Below, one piece after another: positions 8,232-16,629 of a DNA stretch of 47,631 nucleotides. Source of the DNA: Gloeomargarita sp. SKYG116 (lineage in GTDB: Bacteria > Cyanobacteriota > Cyanobacteriia > Gloeomargaritales > Gloeomargaritaceae); the NCBI GenBank assembly GCA_025056115.1, contig JANWVM010000017.1:1-47631 (forward strand), given 5' to 3'. A program made the translations under genes and the position numbers. The notes under the pieces were generated by a model, which ran no database searches, was not told the DNA's origin, and saw nothing but the letters and a program-made list of their open reading frames with translations. Each line of letters opens with the position of its first letter. Position 1 is the stretch's first letter.

Positions 8232-10007
8232 CTAAAAATCACACCGCTGTTGCACAGCTTTTAAGAGACGTTCTTCGGCCTCAGCAACAGTTAACGCTCC
8301 TAAATCTCCTCCATGGCGTGTGCGAATACTCAGGGTGCCCGTTTCCTGTTCTTTCGATCCCACAATGGCCATGACTGGAATTTTGGCTGTTTCGGCATTG
8401 CGAATTAGTTTTCCAAGCCGTTCTCCCGAGGTATCTACCTCAACCCGTAATCCCAACTTCTGCCAATCAGTGGCAATGTTTTTCGCATAAGACACATATT
8501 GTTCCCCAACCGGTAAAAACCGCAACTGCACCGGCGCCAGCCACAGGGGAAAGTCACCAGCATAATGCTCAATCAACACTCCGAAAAAGCGTTCTAGGGA
8601 ACCAAAAATGGCCCGGTGGATCATGATTGGTACTTGGCGAGAACCATCAGCAGCCACATACTCCAAACCAAATCGCTGCGGCAAATTGAAATCCACCTGC
8701 ACTGTTGAGCATTGCCACAACCGTCCAATCGCATCCCGAATCTTAATATCAATCTTCGGACCGTAAAACGCGCCACCTCCAACATCTTCTTTATAAGCCC
8801 ACCCTTTCGTATCGAGAGCATTGCGCAGGGCATTGGTCGCTAGTTCCCAGACTTCATCTGAACCAACTGATTTTTCTGGCCGTGTAGATAAGTTGACCTC
8901 ATAATCCCGAAATCCAAAATCTGACAAGACTTGCTCAGTTAAATTCAATACGCCCAGAATCTCATCTGCCACCTGTTCCGGCAAACAAAAGATGTGAGCA
9001 TCATCCTGGGTAAAACCCCGCACTCGCATCAACCCATGCAATGTTCCCGACCGTTCGTAACGATAAACCGTTCCTAATTCGGCATAACGAATCGGCAATT
9101 CGCGGTAGGAATGGAGATGGGTTTTATACGTCAACACATGGAAGGGGCAATTCATCGGTTTGAGTTGATATTCCTGGGACTCAACCGTGATAGCATCAAA
9201 CATACTCTCCCGATAAAAGTCCCAGTGCCCTGACGTTTTCCAAAGGTCTAAGTGGGCTAGATGGGGCGTATAGAGCAACTCATAACCGGCTCGCAAGTGG
9301 GCTTCTCGCCAGTAGTTTTCAATCAATAACCGCATGCGGGCGCCTTTCGGATGCCAGAAGACCAATCCCCCCCCTGCTTCCTCTTGAATACTGAACAAAT
9401 CTAATTCTTGACCCAATCGCCGGTGGTCACGCCGTAATGCTTCCCGCTTGCGCTGCAAATACGCCTGCAATTGCTCAGGAGTCTCCCAAGCAGTGCCATA
9501 AATCCGCTGGAGCATGGGATTGCGTTCATCTCCCCGCCAGTAGGCCCCTGCGACGCTTTCCAGTTCAATTGCATCAGGGTTAAGTTCACCGACATTATCC
9601 AGATGCGGACCTGCACACAAATCCCACCACTCATCCCCCAGGTGATAAATCGTGATGGGTTCCTCTTTAATGTCGGCTAGGATTTCTAATTTGTAGGGTT
9701 CATTGAGCGCTTGAATACGGCGCAGGGCTTCTTCCCGGCTAACTTCCTCGCGGATTACCGGCAGTTTTTTCTTGATAATTTTGACCATCTCTTTTTTGAT
9801 GGCTTTTAGGTCCTGTTCAGTGAATGGTTCCGGGTGGTCAAAGTCGTAATAGAACCCGTCTTCGATCCACGGTCCAATCGTAACTTTGGCTTTGGGAAAT
9901 AGCCGTTGCACTGCCATCGCCATCACATGGGAGGCCGTGTGCCGAATGCGCTTGAGCCGCTCGGATTCGCTCGTTTTGGGTAGATGAATGGGTGTCGTTT
10001 CACTCAT
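8232..10007 (-). CDS. thrS: Threonyl-tRNA synthetase
   Basis: Charges tRNA-Thr with threonine in the cytosol. The 591-residue protein starts directly with the editing-domain region (HTASHVMAMAVQRLFP, about residues 23-38) and lacks the N-terminal TGS domain of the longer E. coli enzyme, as expected for cyanobacteria. Class II core signatures follow: the editing-site motif CAGPHL, the motif 2 region with MNCPFH (its Cys is a zinc ligand) and an arginine-containing TVYRYERSGTLHGL, and a C-terminal anticodon-binding domain (about residues 490-591). The CheW-like gene lies only 7 nt upstream on the same strand, so the two are probably cotranscribed. No T-box-like leader is visible. Confidence 0.97.
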   Translation of the reverse strand: MSETTPIHLPKTSESERLKRIRHTASHVMAMAVQRLFPKAKVTIGPWIEDGFYYDFDHPEPFTEQDLKAIKKEMVKIIKKKLPVIREEVSREEALRRIQALNEPYKLEILADIKEEPITIYHLGDEWWDLCAGPHLDNVGELNPDAIELESVAGAYWRGDERNPMLQRIYGTAWETPEQLQAYLQRKREALRRDHRRLGQELDLFSIQEEAGGGLVFWHPKGARMRLLIENYWREAHLRAGYELLYTPHLAHLDLWKTSGHWDFYRESMFDAITVESQEYQLKPMNCPFHVLTYKTHLHSYRELPIRYAELGTVYRYERSGTLHGLMRVRGFTQDDAHIFCLPEQVADEILGVLNLTEQVLSDFGFRDYEVNLSTRPEKSVGSDEVWELATNALRNALDTKGWAYKEDVGGGAFYGPKIDIKIRDAIGRLWQCSTVQVDFNLPQRFGLEYVAADGSRQVPIMIHRAIFGSLERFFGVLIEHYAGDFPLWLAPVQLRFLPVGEQYVSYAKNIATDWQKLGLRVEVDTSGERLGKLIRNAETAKIPVMAIVGSKEQETGTLSIRTRHGGDLGALTVAEAEERLLKAVQQRCDF

Positions 10008-10014
10008 GCCCCTA

Positions 10015-10446
10015 TCATAACGCAGGCGAAGGCGTGCAGAGCGAGGCGAGGCGTTGGCTGTCCAGCAAAAACAGCGTCAGGGTATCGTTGTGCAGACGCA
10101 CTACATGGCTGGCGAGTCCCAAGGTATCCGCTTGCCGATAGGTGGGGGGCAGTGGTTGGAGTTGGTCAGGTGCCACATCCACCAAAGCCGGTATCACGCC
10201 ACAGGGAATGCCGTACAGTTCCTGACCGTTGCGGGCAATGATCAAGTGGGTGGGCGCTGCGACGCTAGGTTGACCAAACAAATACTGATGTAAATCTAGA
10301 ACGATGACTTCTTGCTGCTCGAAATGGGCTAAGCCGATGGGTTTTTGACCACTGCTGAAAACGGTTGGGTAAGGGATTACTTTCTGCACTTGCGTCAAGG
10401 GAAATCCCAGTTGGAGCGGTCCTAGGGGAAAATGCAAGATTTTCAT
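10015..10446 (-). CDS. CheW-like domain protein
   Basis: A 143-residue single-domain protein resembling CheW, the adaptor that links chemoreceptors to CheA-type kinases. The CheW-like pattern includes a first strand MKILHFPLG, a V-x-KVIPYP helix-strand, GLAHFEQQEVIVLDL (the conserved G-x-x-x-x-x-x-x-V-I-x-L-D-L segment), and an LIIARNG-x-x-YGIPCGVI strand pair. In cyanobacteria such proteins act in type IV pilus motility and phototaxis. No receptor or kinase gene is nearby. It sits 7 nt upstream of thrS, an unexpected operon partner. Confidence 0.8.
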   Translation of the reverse strand: MKILHFPLGPLQLGFPLTQVQKVIPYPTVFSSGQKPIGLAHFEQQEVIVLDLHQYLFGQPSVAAPTHLIIARNGQELYGIPCGVIPALVDVAPDQLQPLPPTYRQADTLGLASHVVRLHNDTLTLFLLDSQRLASLCTPSPAL

Positions 10447-10595
10447 GAATCAACTATCTCAGTGGCTTGTTCTTTTCTATTATGAAACTATAGCGAAGTC
10501 ATCTATGCTGGGCATCCCCTGGCTCGCAAGGTGCACTTCCTAGCCTCTCTTTGAACAAGCTAGAGGGGTATGGTTATCGTGATCAACCCACAGTC

Positions 10596-10847
10596 ATGAA
10601 AAAAGCTGTCAAGCTCCAAACCACACTGGCATCGGGGTTCATAGCCGGTTTAGTAGGGGCAGTCTTAGGACTGGCAGTTTCTTACATAGGGCACCGCGAT
10701 TTTAACCGACTGCGGTTTGAAAGTGAGCTTTACCAGCGTTTACACCGGCAGTATTTTGTGGTGATTGGAGCGGGGTTGGGGTTTGGATTGGGAGCAGCGC
10801 AATCATGTATTGTGCAGTTGAGTAAAAGTCGGTTGGATGGGGATTAA
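10596..10847 (+). CDS. Small membrane protein, unknown
   Basis: An 83-residue protein from the ATG at 10596 (the frame reaches a TTG at 10551). It has two hydrophobic helices, about residues 10-30 (FIAGLVGAVLGLAVSYIG) and 55-72 (FVVIGAGLGFGLGAAQS), separated by a charged loop with several Arg and Glu residues. Both helices carry glycine-rich small-residue patterns typical of packed helical hairpins. Its stop codon overlaps the stop of the convergent Uma2 gene. I do not recognise a family. Confidence 0.6.
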   Translation: MKKAVKLQTTLASGFIAGLVGAVLGLAVSYIGHRDFNRLRFESELYQRLHRQYFVVIGAGLGFGLGAAQSCIVQLSKSRLDGD

Positions 10848-11410
10848 AATTCCCATGATGGGAAAAGTTCTGCTACAGGTAAGGTAAAGCCTGGTACCAC
10901 ATCTTCGCCATCCAGAATATCGTTGATGCGTAGGAAGCTGTCCGGTTCAGGTTGGTGATAAACTAAAACAAACCGTTCTGCCGGGTGAATCACCCACACT
11001 AGCCGGGTTTGATTCTGGAAATATTCCTCAATTTTTTCGTGCATTTCCGCAACCGTATTGCCAGGCGATAGAATCTCTACTACCAAGTCTGGCGATCCAG
11101 CAAAAAAACCGTGGAATGGTTGAGTGAATCCCTGTAATCTTTCCCGCCTGACAAACGCAATGTCCGGAGAACGCCGGTTGCCGCTTTTAAGAGTAAATGC
11201 CGTGCTACCATCGCAAACAATCCCTAGCTTGTGGCGCCGGACATAGATGGCTAGACATCCGCCCAGATAGGCCCCAATTTCGCCATGTGCCATCCCAGCG
11301 CTCCCCATGTCTACTAACTCCCCATTTACTAACTCGTAACGATGCCCATCCTGGGGTAACGCCAGCCATTCCGCATCGGTCCATTCCCTAGCGCCTGCAA
11401 CAGCAACCAT
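10844..11410 (-). CDS. Uma2-family protein (DUF820, PD-(D/E)XK-like)
   Basis: A 188-residue Uma2-family protein. The family has a restriction-endonuclease-like fold and is greatly expanded in cyanobacteria; its cellular role is unknown. Typical elements are visible: the start WTDAEWLALP-x-DGHRYELVNGELVDM, the core RRSPDIAFVRRER (PD pair) and LVVEILSPGNT (E in the active-site strand), and then the conserved helix EKIEEYF before a VWVIHP strand. It is only distantly related to the tandem Uma2 pair at the right edge of the window. The gene converges on and overlaps by a few bases the small membrane-protein gene. Confidence 0.9.
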   Translation of the reverse strand: MVAVAGAREWTDAEWLALPQDGHRYELVNGELVDMGSAGMAHGEIGAYLGGCLAIYVRRHKLGIVCDGSTAFTLKSGNRRSPDIAFVRRERLQGFTQPFHGFFAGSPDLVVEILSPGNTVAEMHEKIEEYFQNQTRLVWVIHPAERFVLVYHQPEPDSFLRINDILDGEDVVPGFTLPVAELFPSWEF

Positions 11411-11437
11411 GGTTTTCCTCTCAATCGCTAGCTCGGG

Positions 11438-13018
11438 TTACAAATTCACCACATACGCATCCTGAATCCCCTGCACTTGCAGCACTTTTTCCACTACACC
11501 ATCGGGCAAGGGATCGTCCACGCTTAATACCATCACTGCATCGCCGCGCACCAGTTTTCGCCCAACCTGCATACTGGCGATGTTGACATTCAAATTGCCC
11601 AGCAGGGAACCAATCTTACCAATGATGCCGGGCATATCCTGGTGCAAGGTGATGAGCATGTAGCGGGTGGGCGCGACGCTGATGGGAAAACCGTCAATGC
11701 TCGTAATGCGCAATTCTCCCGTGCCTAACAACGCGCCGGCCACGCTGTGTCCCCCTTGACTGCCTTGGGCGGTGACGACCAATGACCCGCTGTAGTCCCG
11801 CACCGATTCATCCCGGGTTTCTACGACTCGAATGCCGCGTTCTTTGGCTTCGATGGCTGCGTTGACATAGTTGACTCGCTCCTGTAGGGCCGGTCCCAGT
11901 AACCCTTTGATGGCAGCAATCACCACCGGCTGGCTGGCTTGGTTAGCTAACTCCCCTTGCAGCCGCACTTCTAGGGTTTCCACCCGCCCCCCAGCCAATT
12001 GTCCTGCTAGGTTGCCGAGAATTTCTGCCAGTTCCAGATATGGCTTTAACCGGGTTAATACATCGGCGCTTAGACCGGGGATATTCACCGCCGAACGGGC
12101 CGGCAACCCCAGCAACACATCGCGAATTTGCTCGGCAACATCAGTGGCCACGTTGCTCTGGGCTTCGACCGTGGAAGCGCCTAGGTGGGGCGTTAAAACC
12201 ACCTCCTTGCCCAGGAGTAACAAGGGACTGTTCACCGGCGGCTCTTGTTCAAACACGTCCAAAGCGGCGCCGGCAATCCGACCTTCCCGCAAGGCATCCA
12301 CCAACGCCACTTCGTCAATCAAACCACCCCGCGCACAGTTAATGATCCGGGTGGTGGGTTTCATCTTTTTGAAACTCTCTCGGTTGATGAGATGGGTCGT
12401 GTCGGGTGTTTTGGGAATGTGCAGCGTGATGTAATCCGCTTCCCGTAAGAGAATGTCTAATTCCACCAACGTGCAGCCCAACTGTTCGGCTCGTTCCTTA
12501 GCAATGTAGGGGTCGTAGGCCAGCAGGCGCATTCCCATCGCCCGCGCAATCGTCGCCACGTGCGAACCAATTTTCCCCAACCCAATAATGCCCAGGGTTT
12601 TTTTGTACACCTCTACCCCGACAAATTCCTTGCGGTTCCACGCGCCACTTTTGACGCTCTGGTCTGCCTGGGGAATAAAGCGAGACAGGGCCAGCATCAG
12701 GGCAATCGTGTGCTCGGCAGCAGCAATAGTGTTGCCTTCGGGAGAATTGACCACCACAATCCCCTGGCGCGTAGCCGCTGCAACGTCAATGTTGTCCACG
12801 CCAACCCCGGCTCGGCCAATGATTTTGAGATTGCGCCCGGCAGCAATGATGTCCGCTGTGACTTTGGTGGCCGAGCGCACCATCAACGCGTCGTACTCGC
12901 CAATACACGCCTGTAATTCTGCTGGGGTAAGGTCATGGCGCTGGTCTACTTGGGCTACCTGGGCCAGAATCTCAATCCCAGCGGGGTCAATCGGTTCCGT
13001 TACCAGTACACGGGGCAT
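11438..13018 (-). CDS. serA: D-3-phosphoglycerate dehydrogenase
   Basis: Catalyses the first step of phosphorylated serine synthesis, oxidation of 3-phosphoglycerate with NAD. With the ATG at 13018 the protein has 526 residues, the usual long-form length; upstream in-frame starts (13024, 13045) are less likely. Visible features are the NAD-binding LGKIG loop (about residue 145-155), the INCARGGLIDE segment, and TPHLGAST with the catalytic His. An intervening allosteric-substrate-binding domain (about 320-440) follows, then a C-terminal ACT domain with DMPGIIGKIGSLLG. The ACT domain is the usual site of serine feedback control, though binding here is inferred. Confidence 0.96.
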   Translation of the reverse strand: MPRVLVTEPIDPAGIEILAQVAQVDQRHDLTPAELQACIGEYDALMVRSATKVTADIIAAGRNLKIIGRAGVGVDNIDVAAATRQGIVVVNSPEGNTIAAAEHTIALMLALSRFIPQADQSVKSGAWNRKEFVGVEVYKKTLGIIGLGKIGSHVATIARAMGMRLLAYDPYIAKERAEQLGCTLVELDILLREADYITLHIPKTPDTTHLINRESFKKMKPTTRIINCARGGLIDEVALVDALREGRIAGAALDVFEQEPPVNSPLLLLGKEVVLTPHLGASTVEAQSNVATDVAEQIRDVLLGLPARSAVNIPGLSADVLTRLKPYLELAEILGNLAGQLAGGRVETLEVRLQGELANQASQPVVIAAIKGLLGPALQERVNYVNAAIEAKERGIRVVETRDESVRDYSGSLVVTAQGSQGGHSVAGALLGTGELRITSIDGFPISVAPTRYMLITLHQDMPGIIGKIGSLLGNLNVNIASMQVGRKLVRGDAVMVLSVDDPLPDGVVEKVLQVQGIQDAYVVNL

Positions 13019-13113
13019 AGGCATTCCGCACAAGCATATTCTCATTTAATGTACCCCGCTTAAGGCAGCATCTCCAACCTGCGTGAGACCAATGTGACGA
13101 GGAATGTTCGCGC

Positions 13114-13119
13114 TACAAT
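13114..13119 (+). promoter_or_regulatory. Candidate -10 box of the M16 peptidase operon
   Basis: A TACAAT hexamer lies 85 nt upstream of the first M16 gene, in the divergent region shared with serA. It fits a -10 element, with no convincing -35 box at standard spacing. Confidence 0.4.
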
Positions 13120-13203
13120 AGAAAACTACTCGTCATCCGGTTGGGTTTGGGAATAGCTGCATGATTCATCATCACTCTGGCAGTCAGAGAGGGAGGCGTA
13201 TTC

Positions 13204-14469
13204 TTGTCCGAATTGGTTTACCCAAACGCGCCGGTACATACCATCACCCTAACCAACGGGTTACAGGTGGTTTATCACTACCAGCCGACCGCAGTGGTGG
13301 CGATTGAGTTTTGGGTACGGGCGGGGGCGGCAGTCGAACCGGCGGTTTACAATGGCTTGGCCCATGCCCTAGAACACATGGTGTTTCGCGGCAGTGAGCA
13401 ATTTCCCGCAGGCGCTTTCGACCGTTTGATCGAACAGCATGGCGGTTTGACCAATGCAGCGACCAGCCAGGATTACGCCCATTACTATGTCCTGACGTCA
13501 CTAGACCACTGGCGCGAGAGTTTGATGGCTTTGGCGGATGTGTTGCTGCGACCGGATTTGGCGGCGGAGGCCTGGGAACAGGAACAGGCGGTGATTGCCG
13601 AAGAGCTGCGCCAGGCCCAAGACCATCCTGATTGGGTCGGCCAACAGGTGATCTATCAACATTGCTATCCGGACCATCCCTACGGACGACCGATTTTGGG
13701 AACGGATGAAACGCTGGCGCGCATTACACCGGCCGTGTTGCAGCAGTTTCACCGGCAGTATTACCACCCTGGCAACATGGTGGTGGTAGTGGTAGGCGCT
13801 GTGCCTTGGGAACAGCTACTGGCAGTACTGGAGGAGGTTTGTCCAGGTTCCCAGGAAACGCAAGCAACCACGCCCCGTCTGGCTGCTCCGCCATGGGTGC
13901 AACCGGTGTACCGCCAACTCGTCTGGCCCCAAGCAGAACAGGGACGGCTGTGGTGGGTATGGCAGGTGCCAGAAACGCAGGATGCCGCGACGGGCTGGGG
14001 ATTGGATTTGCTGGCCGCCATTTTGACGGGGGGACGGTTGGCCCGCTTGACCCAACGCTTGCGGGAGGAATGGGGATGGGTGCAGGACATTGACGCCTGT
14101 TACCAACACCAACTGGCTGGGGGGCACTGGCAACTAACCGCCTGGTTGAACGAGGGAGTCTGTCCGGAGCAGGTGCAGGAGGTCATTGCAGCGGAAATGC
14201 TGGCGCTCCAACACCACCCCGTCTCTCCTGACGAACTGCGGCGGGCGAAGCGACAATTGCTGCACGCTTACACCTTTGCCATGGAAACGCCCCAGCAAAT
14301 GGCGCAACTGTATGGCTACTATCACTACGTGGGTTGGTTGGAACAGGGGATGCAGTACCGCGACCGATTGAGCCAATTTGACCCGGAGTCCCTGCAACAG
14401 TTGGCGTGTCGTTATCTCCATCCCGAGCAGGCCGTGCGGTTGTGGTTGCAGCCAGGGGTGGCCGTATGA
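13204..14469 (+). CDS. M16 zinc peptidase, catalytic subunit
   Basis: A 421-residue insulinase/processing-peptidase (M16) family protein. The inverted zinc motif HxxEH is intact at residues 54-58 (HALEH), followed by the family-typical NGGLTNAAT-like segment (GGLTNAATSQDYAHYYV) and downstream glutamates that can complete the site. Initiation is at TTG: a GGGAGG Shine-Dalgarno sequence lies at the right distance and no ATG is better placed. The second half is the inactive C-terminal M16 domain. The stop codon overlaps the ATG of the next M16 gene (ATGA), so the two are translationally coupled and probably form a heterodimer like mitochondrial processing peptidase. No signal peptide is evident. 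Confidence 0.92.
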   Translation: MSELVYPNAPVHTITLTNGLQVVYHYQPTAVVAIEFWVRAGAAVEPAVYNGLAHALEHMVFRGSEQFPAGAFDRLIEQHGGLTNAATSQDYAHYYVLTSLDHWRESLMALADVLLRPDLAAEAWEQEQAVIAEELRQAQDHPDWVGQQVIYQHCYPDHPYGRPILGTDETLARITPAVLQQFHRQYYHPGNMVVVVVGAVPWEQLLAVLEEVCPGSQETQATTPRLAAPPWVQPVYRQLVWPQAEQGRLWWVWQVPETQDAATGWGLDLLAAILTGGRLARLTQRLREEWGWVQDIDACYQHQLAGGHWQLTAWLNEGVCPEQVQEVIAAEMLALQHHPVSPDELRRAKRQLLHAYTFAMETPQQMAQLYGYYHYVGWLEQGMQYRDRLSQFDPESLQQLACRYLHPEQAVRLWLQPGVAV

Positions 14470-15749
14470 GTCTGGAAGTGCAGCCAGCCAGTTCGCTCCA
14501 GGGACGGTGGTTCCGCTGGCGCTTAGACAACGGTTTGACGCTGGTGGTGGTGGACAATCCGGCGGCGGACATTGTGGCAGCGCGGTTGTTTTTACGACCG
14601 GGGATGTTGGCAGAACTGCCTCACCAGTGGGGCCTCAATCATTTGCTGGCGGCCACTTTGACCAAGGGAACCCAGCGGCGTTCGGCCCAAGACATCGCGC
14701 TGGCGGTGGAATCCCTAGGAGCCAGTTTGGGGACAGAGGCAGCGCCCGATTACTTCGTGCTGGGATTGAAGGCAGTTACCGGCGATTTCCCGGAGTTGTT
14801 TGAGTTGGCCTCGGAGCTCTGGCGTCTGCCGACCTTTCCTGACCCCGAGGTGGCCTTGGAACGGGAATTGACCCTCCAGAATTTACGCCTGCAACAGGAA
14901 CAGCCGTTTCATCTGGCCTATGACCAGTTGCGCCGGACGCTCTATCCCCATCATCCTTACAGCGTCAGCACCTTAGGCACCCTGGAATCAGTGAGGAATT
15001 TAACGCCTGAGGATTTACGGGCGTACCATCAACGCTATTTCTGTCCTGCTCACACAGTGGTGAGTATCTGCGGGCGGGTGGAACCGGAACGGGTACGAGC
15101 CTGGGTGGAACGTTGTTTCGCCGATTGGTCAGCACCGGCAGTGGACTGGCAGCCCCCTCCTGTACCGACGCCAGAACCGCCAGTGGCACCCTTGCGCACC
15201 ATTCGCCCGACGCAACAGAGTCTAGTGATGCTGGGATATCCGGGGCCAGCGGTGCATTCGGCCGACTATCCAGCGATGAAGTTGCTGAGCACCTATCTGG
15301 GTAATGGATTATCGAGCCGGTTGTTTGTGGAATTGCGGGAAAAGCAGGGGCTGGCGTACGATGTGTCGGCGTTTTATCCCACCCGTTGGCAACCAGCGCC
15401 CTTTGGGGTGTATTTGGGAACGGCAGCAGCCAATACGCGTTTAGCCCTGGTGAAACTGGCCGCCGAAATGCAGCGGTTGTTGGCAGAGCCGTTACCGGAG
15501 GCGGAACTCCTGACGGCGCGCAGCAAGCTGTTGGGGCAGTATGCGCTCGGCAAGCAAACCAACGCCCAAATTGCCCAACTGTTGGGTTGGTATGAGGTGC
15601 TGGGGTTGGGCGCTGACTACGATTTCCTCTTCCCCCAATTGATCCGGCAGTTGACTCCCGAACACCTCTGGCGAGCTGCCCAGCGCTATCTACGTCACCC
15701 CTGGGTTTCGCTGGTGGGACCGGCAACGGCGCTGGCGGACATCGGTTGA
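14466..15749 (+). CDS. M16 peptidase-like protein, non-catalytic subunit
   Basis: A 427-residue M16-family protein that starts at the ATG overlapping the stop of its partner. At the position of the zinc motif it reads HLLAA, so the HxxEH residues are lost and it should not cleave on its own. The C-terminal half keeps the substrate-binding pattern GNGLSSRLFVELREKQGLAY (about residues 278-297), which the catalytic partner lacks in clear form. This division of labour matches known alpha/beta M16 heterodimers. Its last 55 nt overlap the end of the convergent aroE gene. Confidence 0.92.
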   Translation: MSLEVQPASSLQGRWFRWRLDNGLTLVVVDNPAADIVAARLFLRPGMLAELPHQWGLNHLLAATLTKGTQRRSAQDIALAVESLGASLGTEAAPDYFVLGLKAVTGDFPELFELASELWRLPTFPDPEVALERELTLQNLRLQQEQPFHLAYDQLRRTLYPHHPYSVSTLGTLESVRNLTPEDLRAYHQRYFCPAHTVVSICGRVEPERVRAWVERCFADWSAPAVDWQPPPVPTPEPPVAPLRTIRPTQQSLVMLGYPGPAVHSADYPAMKLLSTYLGNGLSSRLFVELREKQGLAYDVSAFYPTRWQPAPFGVYLGTAAANTRLALVKLAAEMQRLLAEPLPEAELLTARSKLLGQYALGKQTNAQIAQLLGWYEVLGLGADYDFLFPQLIRQLTPEHLWRAAQRYLRHPWVSLVGPATALADIG

Positions 15750-16567
15750 AGGCTCTCTTGGAAATACTGTTCGAGACTGGCGGTCATCACCGACAAGGGA
15801 GCTGCTCGCTGAAACCAGTATTCCCAAGCGGCGGCGCCTTGCCCAACTAACATCGCCAGACCATCCTGTGTGGGATACCCCAAGGCGGCGGCCCAACGGA
15901 GCAATTGCGTCGGGCGGGGCGTGTAAATCAGGTCGTACACCCAAGCGCCAGCGGGGAGTGTTTGCAGTTGCTCAGGGGTCAAAGGACTGGCAGCCACATC
16001 GGGCGTCATCCCTAGGGGTGTCGTATTCACCACTAAATCGGCGTGGGGGAGATAGACAGGCAAGTCAGACCAGGGGTGGAGTTGGGCGGGGGGCATGACG
16101 GGTTGCTGGGGCTGGCGACTAAACACGTGAATGGCTGTGCAACCTATCTGTTGTAATCCCCAAACCACGGCCCGCGCCGCCCCCCCGTAGCCCAACACGA
16201 CAGCCATTTCCCCAGACCAGCCCGCCAGGGGTTGCACAAAACCCAGGCCGTCGGTATTCGCCCCACACCAGCCCGATGCCCCGCGATACAGGGTATTGAC
16301 GGCGCCAATCGCCTGGGCCGCCGGTGTCAGGTCGGTCACATATTGCATCACCCGTTGTTTGTGGGGAATGGTAATGTTCAACCCCAGCCATTGGGTGTGC
16401 CACAGGGCCGATAGCACCTCCCCCAGATGGTCAGCCGGCACTGGCAGGGCTACATAGCAGGCATCTACCTGGGCATGGGCCAAAGCGGCATTATGCATCA
16501 GGGGAGAAAGGGAGTGGTGGACAGGGTCGCCCAAAACGGCAAGTAAGCGGGTGTGGCCAGTGATCAT
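15695..16567 (-). CDS. aroE: Shikimate dehydrogenase
   Basis: Reduces 3-dehydroshikimate to shikimate with NADPH in aromatic amino-acid synthesis. The 290-residue protein shows all signatures: SLSPLMHN (shikimate-binding serines, about residues 18-25), NITIPHKQ with the catalytic Lys, GAVNTLYR, GANTDGLGF with the catalytic Asp, and the NADP-binding loop GYGGAARAV. The ATG is close to the divergent kinase gene, leaving about 60 nt for two promoters. The 3' end overlaps the M16-like gene by 55 nt. The C-terminal tail after the core is slightly extended and falls entirely in the overlap. Confidence 0.96.
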   Translation of the reverse strand: MITGHTRLLAVLGDPVHHSLSPLMHNAALAHAQVDACYVALPVPADHLGEVLSALWHTQWLGLNITIPHKQRVMQYVTDLTPAAQAIGAVNTLYRGASGWCGANTDGLGFVQPLAGWSGEMAVVLGYGGAARAVVWGLQQIGCTAIHVFSRQPQQPVMPPAQLHPWSDLPVYLPHADLVVNTTPLGMTPDVAASPLTPEQLQTLPAGAWVYDLIYTPRPTQLLRWAAALGYPTQDGLAMLVGQGAAAWEYWFQRAAPLSVMTASLEQYFQESLQPMSASAVAGPTSETQG

Positions 16568-16629
16568 TCCTGCTGAAAACGGGGGAACTATCGGTCATAA
16601 TAGCGGTGAACGCCGGGGAGGGCCGGGGC

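Noticed and set aside
14965-15726. 253-codon open frame antisense to the second M16 gene
   Set aside because: Its product is Pro/Thr/Ala-rich with no domain pattern, and the opposite strand is a clear M16 gene. Long antisense frames are expected in this GC-rich DNA.
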